Made by a program: the position numbers and the translations under genes | Shown: positions 31,372 through 32,556 of the stretch, in pieces | How positions within the stretch are numbered: position 1 is the stretch's first letter | Layout of the letters: the number at the start of each line of letters is the position of its first letter | Assembly: GCA_964581115.1 (NCBI GenBank) | Contig: CAZOMY010000034.1 | Span: 1-32,556 of the forward strand | Source: 2-02-FULL-55-14 sp964581115 | GTDB taxonomy: Bacteria > Bacteroidota > Ignavibacteria > UBA10030 | Length of the DNA stretch: 32,556 bases | Direction of reading: 5' to 3' | The notes under the pieces: model-generated | What the model was told of the DNA's origin: nothing | The model's database searches: none | What the model saw: the letters and a program-made list of their open reading frames with translations, nothing else

Positions 31372-32556
31372 TCAATCGTTCTTCAGATGTCCGGCCACGA
31401 GATCGATGAAGCGCTCGAAGCCCTCCCCATACCGCTGCTCGTCGAGCATCTCGAGCACCAGCCGTCGCTCCGGCTGTTGAAGGTCGGGGCAGGCGAATGG
31501 ATTTTCGTGGATGCCGAGCTGCAGCTCTTCCACCGGCACGCCGGTATCGCGCCGGACACCCTGGAGCGCATTGCACATCGCTCCCGTCGGGAAGACCTCG
31601 TCGTTGGCGTTCGCAATCCCCAGGATTCGGGCTGCGATCTGTCGCATGCGTGCCTCGAGCGTTGTCCGGTCCGGCTTCATGCCGCAGAACGTTCGCAGCC
31701 AGCGCGCTTCGGAATGATGGTCGATCCAGTGATGCATCCGCGGCGTGAAGCGTTGATCGAGTTGCCGCACGTACATCTTCATCATCGCCGTCTCGGCAGC
31801 CGTGTCGACGATGAGCGGCGAGGCCAGGTTCAGGTCGCGCACGGCTCCGGCCGTGGCGAAGAGCGCCGTCCGGCTGCTCGAGAACAGATGCTCCGGATCG
31901 TCCAGCATCAACGCCAGCGCGACAAATCCACCCGCCGAATAGCCGAGGAAATCGATGCGTGCCTCCGGCGAGAAATGCGGATGGGCTCCGGCTCTGATCT
32001 GCCGCACAAGATCGACCACATCCCAGAACGTTTGCAGGGCGCCCCAGAAGAACCGCTCGGGCCGTGCTGCCAGCCGCTCGCTCATGATGGCATTGAAGCG
32101 ATGGACGTGGTCGTTCCCCTCGACCTCCTTCCGCCGCGAGAGACTCTCAGGAACGAGCCGGAACCAATCGGCCGGAACCCGGTTGATGTGGAACGCCATC
32201 GGAAAGAGAGCGACCGGCACACCCGTTCGCTTCCACAGATGAAAAGCCCACGGAACGTACTTGCCGTAGCTTCGCTCGTTCAGCCCGTGCAGGATGATCG
32301 TGATGCGGTCGCGCCGTGTGACGGGTCCGGATTCCCGCAGTAGCGGATACCGGAATTCCAGGTTCTCGATGATCTCTGCGTCGACCGGCAAGGGCTCGGC
32401 TGGTTCCCCTGGAAAGCGAATGTCATGCTCCCGACAGTGGTAGGCGGTGCAGCCAAGCAAGAAGTGAGCGTTCCGCGACCGGAACGCGATGTTGAAGAGG
32501 TCCGCACCGTGCTCGGGGAACCGGACCGGCTCGTCGTCGGTCCAATGCTCACGCTG
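31372..32556 (-). CDS. Alpha/beta hydrolase, DUF6051-like (5' end outside the window)
   Basis: 394 codons are visible. The frame is open to the window edge without a convincing start (a TTG at 32460 is internal), so the N-terminus is missing. Fold markers: the strand ITIILHGLNERSYGKY, the nucleophile elbow DFLGYSAGGFVAL with the catalytic Ser, a candidate acid in IANANDEVFP, and a late His in GIHENPFACPD. These fit a serine alpha/beta hydrolase. The overall sequence recalls the DUF6051 family of Bacteroidota, whose substrate is unknown. There is no signal peptide in the visible part. It may be unlinked to the Bat cluster, since 520 bp separate them. Confidence 0.8.
   Translation of the reverse strand, partial: QREHWTDDEPVRFPEHGADLFNIAFRSRNAHFLLGCTAYHCREHDIRFPGEPAEPLPVDAEIIENLEFRYPLLRESGPVTRRDRITIILHGLNERSYGKYVPWAFHLWKRTGVPVALFPMAFHINRVPADWFRLVPESLSRRKEVEGNDHVHRFNAIMSERLAARPERFFWGALQTFWDVVDLVRQIRAGAHPHFSPEARIDFLGYSAGGFVALALMLDDPEHLFSSSRTALFATAGAVRDLNLASPLIVDTAAETAMMKMYVRQLDQRFTPRMHHWIDHHSEARWLRTFCGMKPDRTTLEARMRQIAARILGIANANDEVFPTGAMCNALQGVRRDTGVPVEELQLGIHENPFACPDLQQPERRLVLEMLDEQRYGEGFERFIDLVAGHLKND

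Overview
The window reads as chromosome from a GC-rich member of the Bacteroidota/Chlorobiota (FCB) group. Evidence: a GH31 enzyme ending in a type IX secretion (T9SS) sorting domain, a second stand-alone T9SS-type C-terminal domain, a complete MoxR-DUF58-Bat (aerotolerance) cluster in the order known from Bacteroidota, and a few promoters resembling the TTG-N20-TAnnTTG pattern of that group. The exact lineage cannot be fixed from the sequence; an Ignavibacteria/Chlorobi-like relative is my inference. No phage, IS transposase or CRISPR array is visible.

Layout. (1) 1-10915, plus strand: three large six-hairpin glycosidases of the amylo-1,6-glucosidase/trehalase-like superfamily (850, 746 and 1112 aa) and an APC-family permease. 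The first has a signal peptide; the third carries an N-terminal glutamine-amidotransferase-like domain. Between them lie three copies of a four-helix-bundle (23S intervening-sequence type) gene: one intact, one truncated, one interrupted by an amber codon. Each copy has a poly-G run just before its start. (2) 10997-13447, minus: a secreted metzincin-like metalloprotease. (3) 13566-17109: a class V PLP enzyme, two response regulators without DNA-binding domains, and a small asparaginase-like protein. (4) 17182-19092, minus: a surface protein built of 16-residue repeats, an orphan T9SS-type domain, a tRNA-Val(UAC), and degraded tRNA-Val copies. (5) 19178-21931, plus: a secreted GH31 alpha-glycosidase. 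(6) 22303-30851, minus: the Bat cluster in transcription order MoxR, DUF58, a DUF4381-like membrane protein, BatA, a BatB-BatC fusion, BatD and BatE, with tight spacing or overlaps at most junctions. (7) 31372-32556, minus: an alpha/beta hydrolase (DUF6051-like) running off the window edge.

Working together. The glycosidases and permease point to breakdown of alpha-linked glucans or glycosides, one enzyme at the cell surface via T9SS and two apparently cytoplasmic. The Bat cluster is a co-transcribed envelope module: the MoxR AAA+ ATPase is thought to act on VWA-domain partners.

The least conventional content is in the gaps. Most intergenic stretches consist of short, word-like direct and inverted repeats, some shared between distant gaps. 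They include a 210-bp element with 20-bp terminal inverted repeats that supplies the batE stop codon, and an inverted-repeat segment lying inside the signal-peptide coding region of the DUF4381-like gene.
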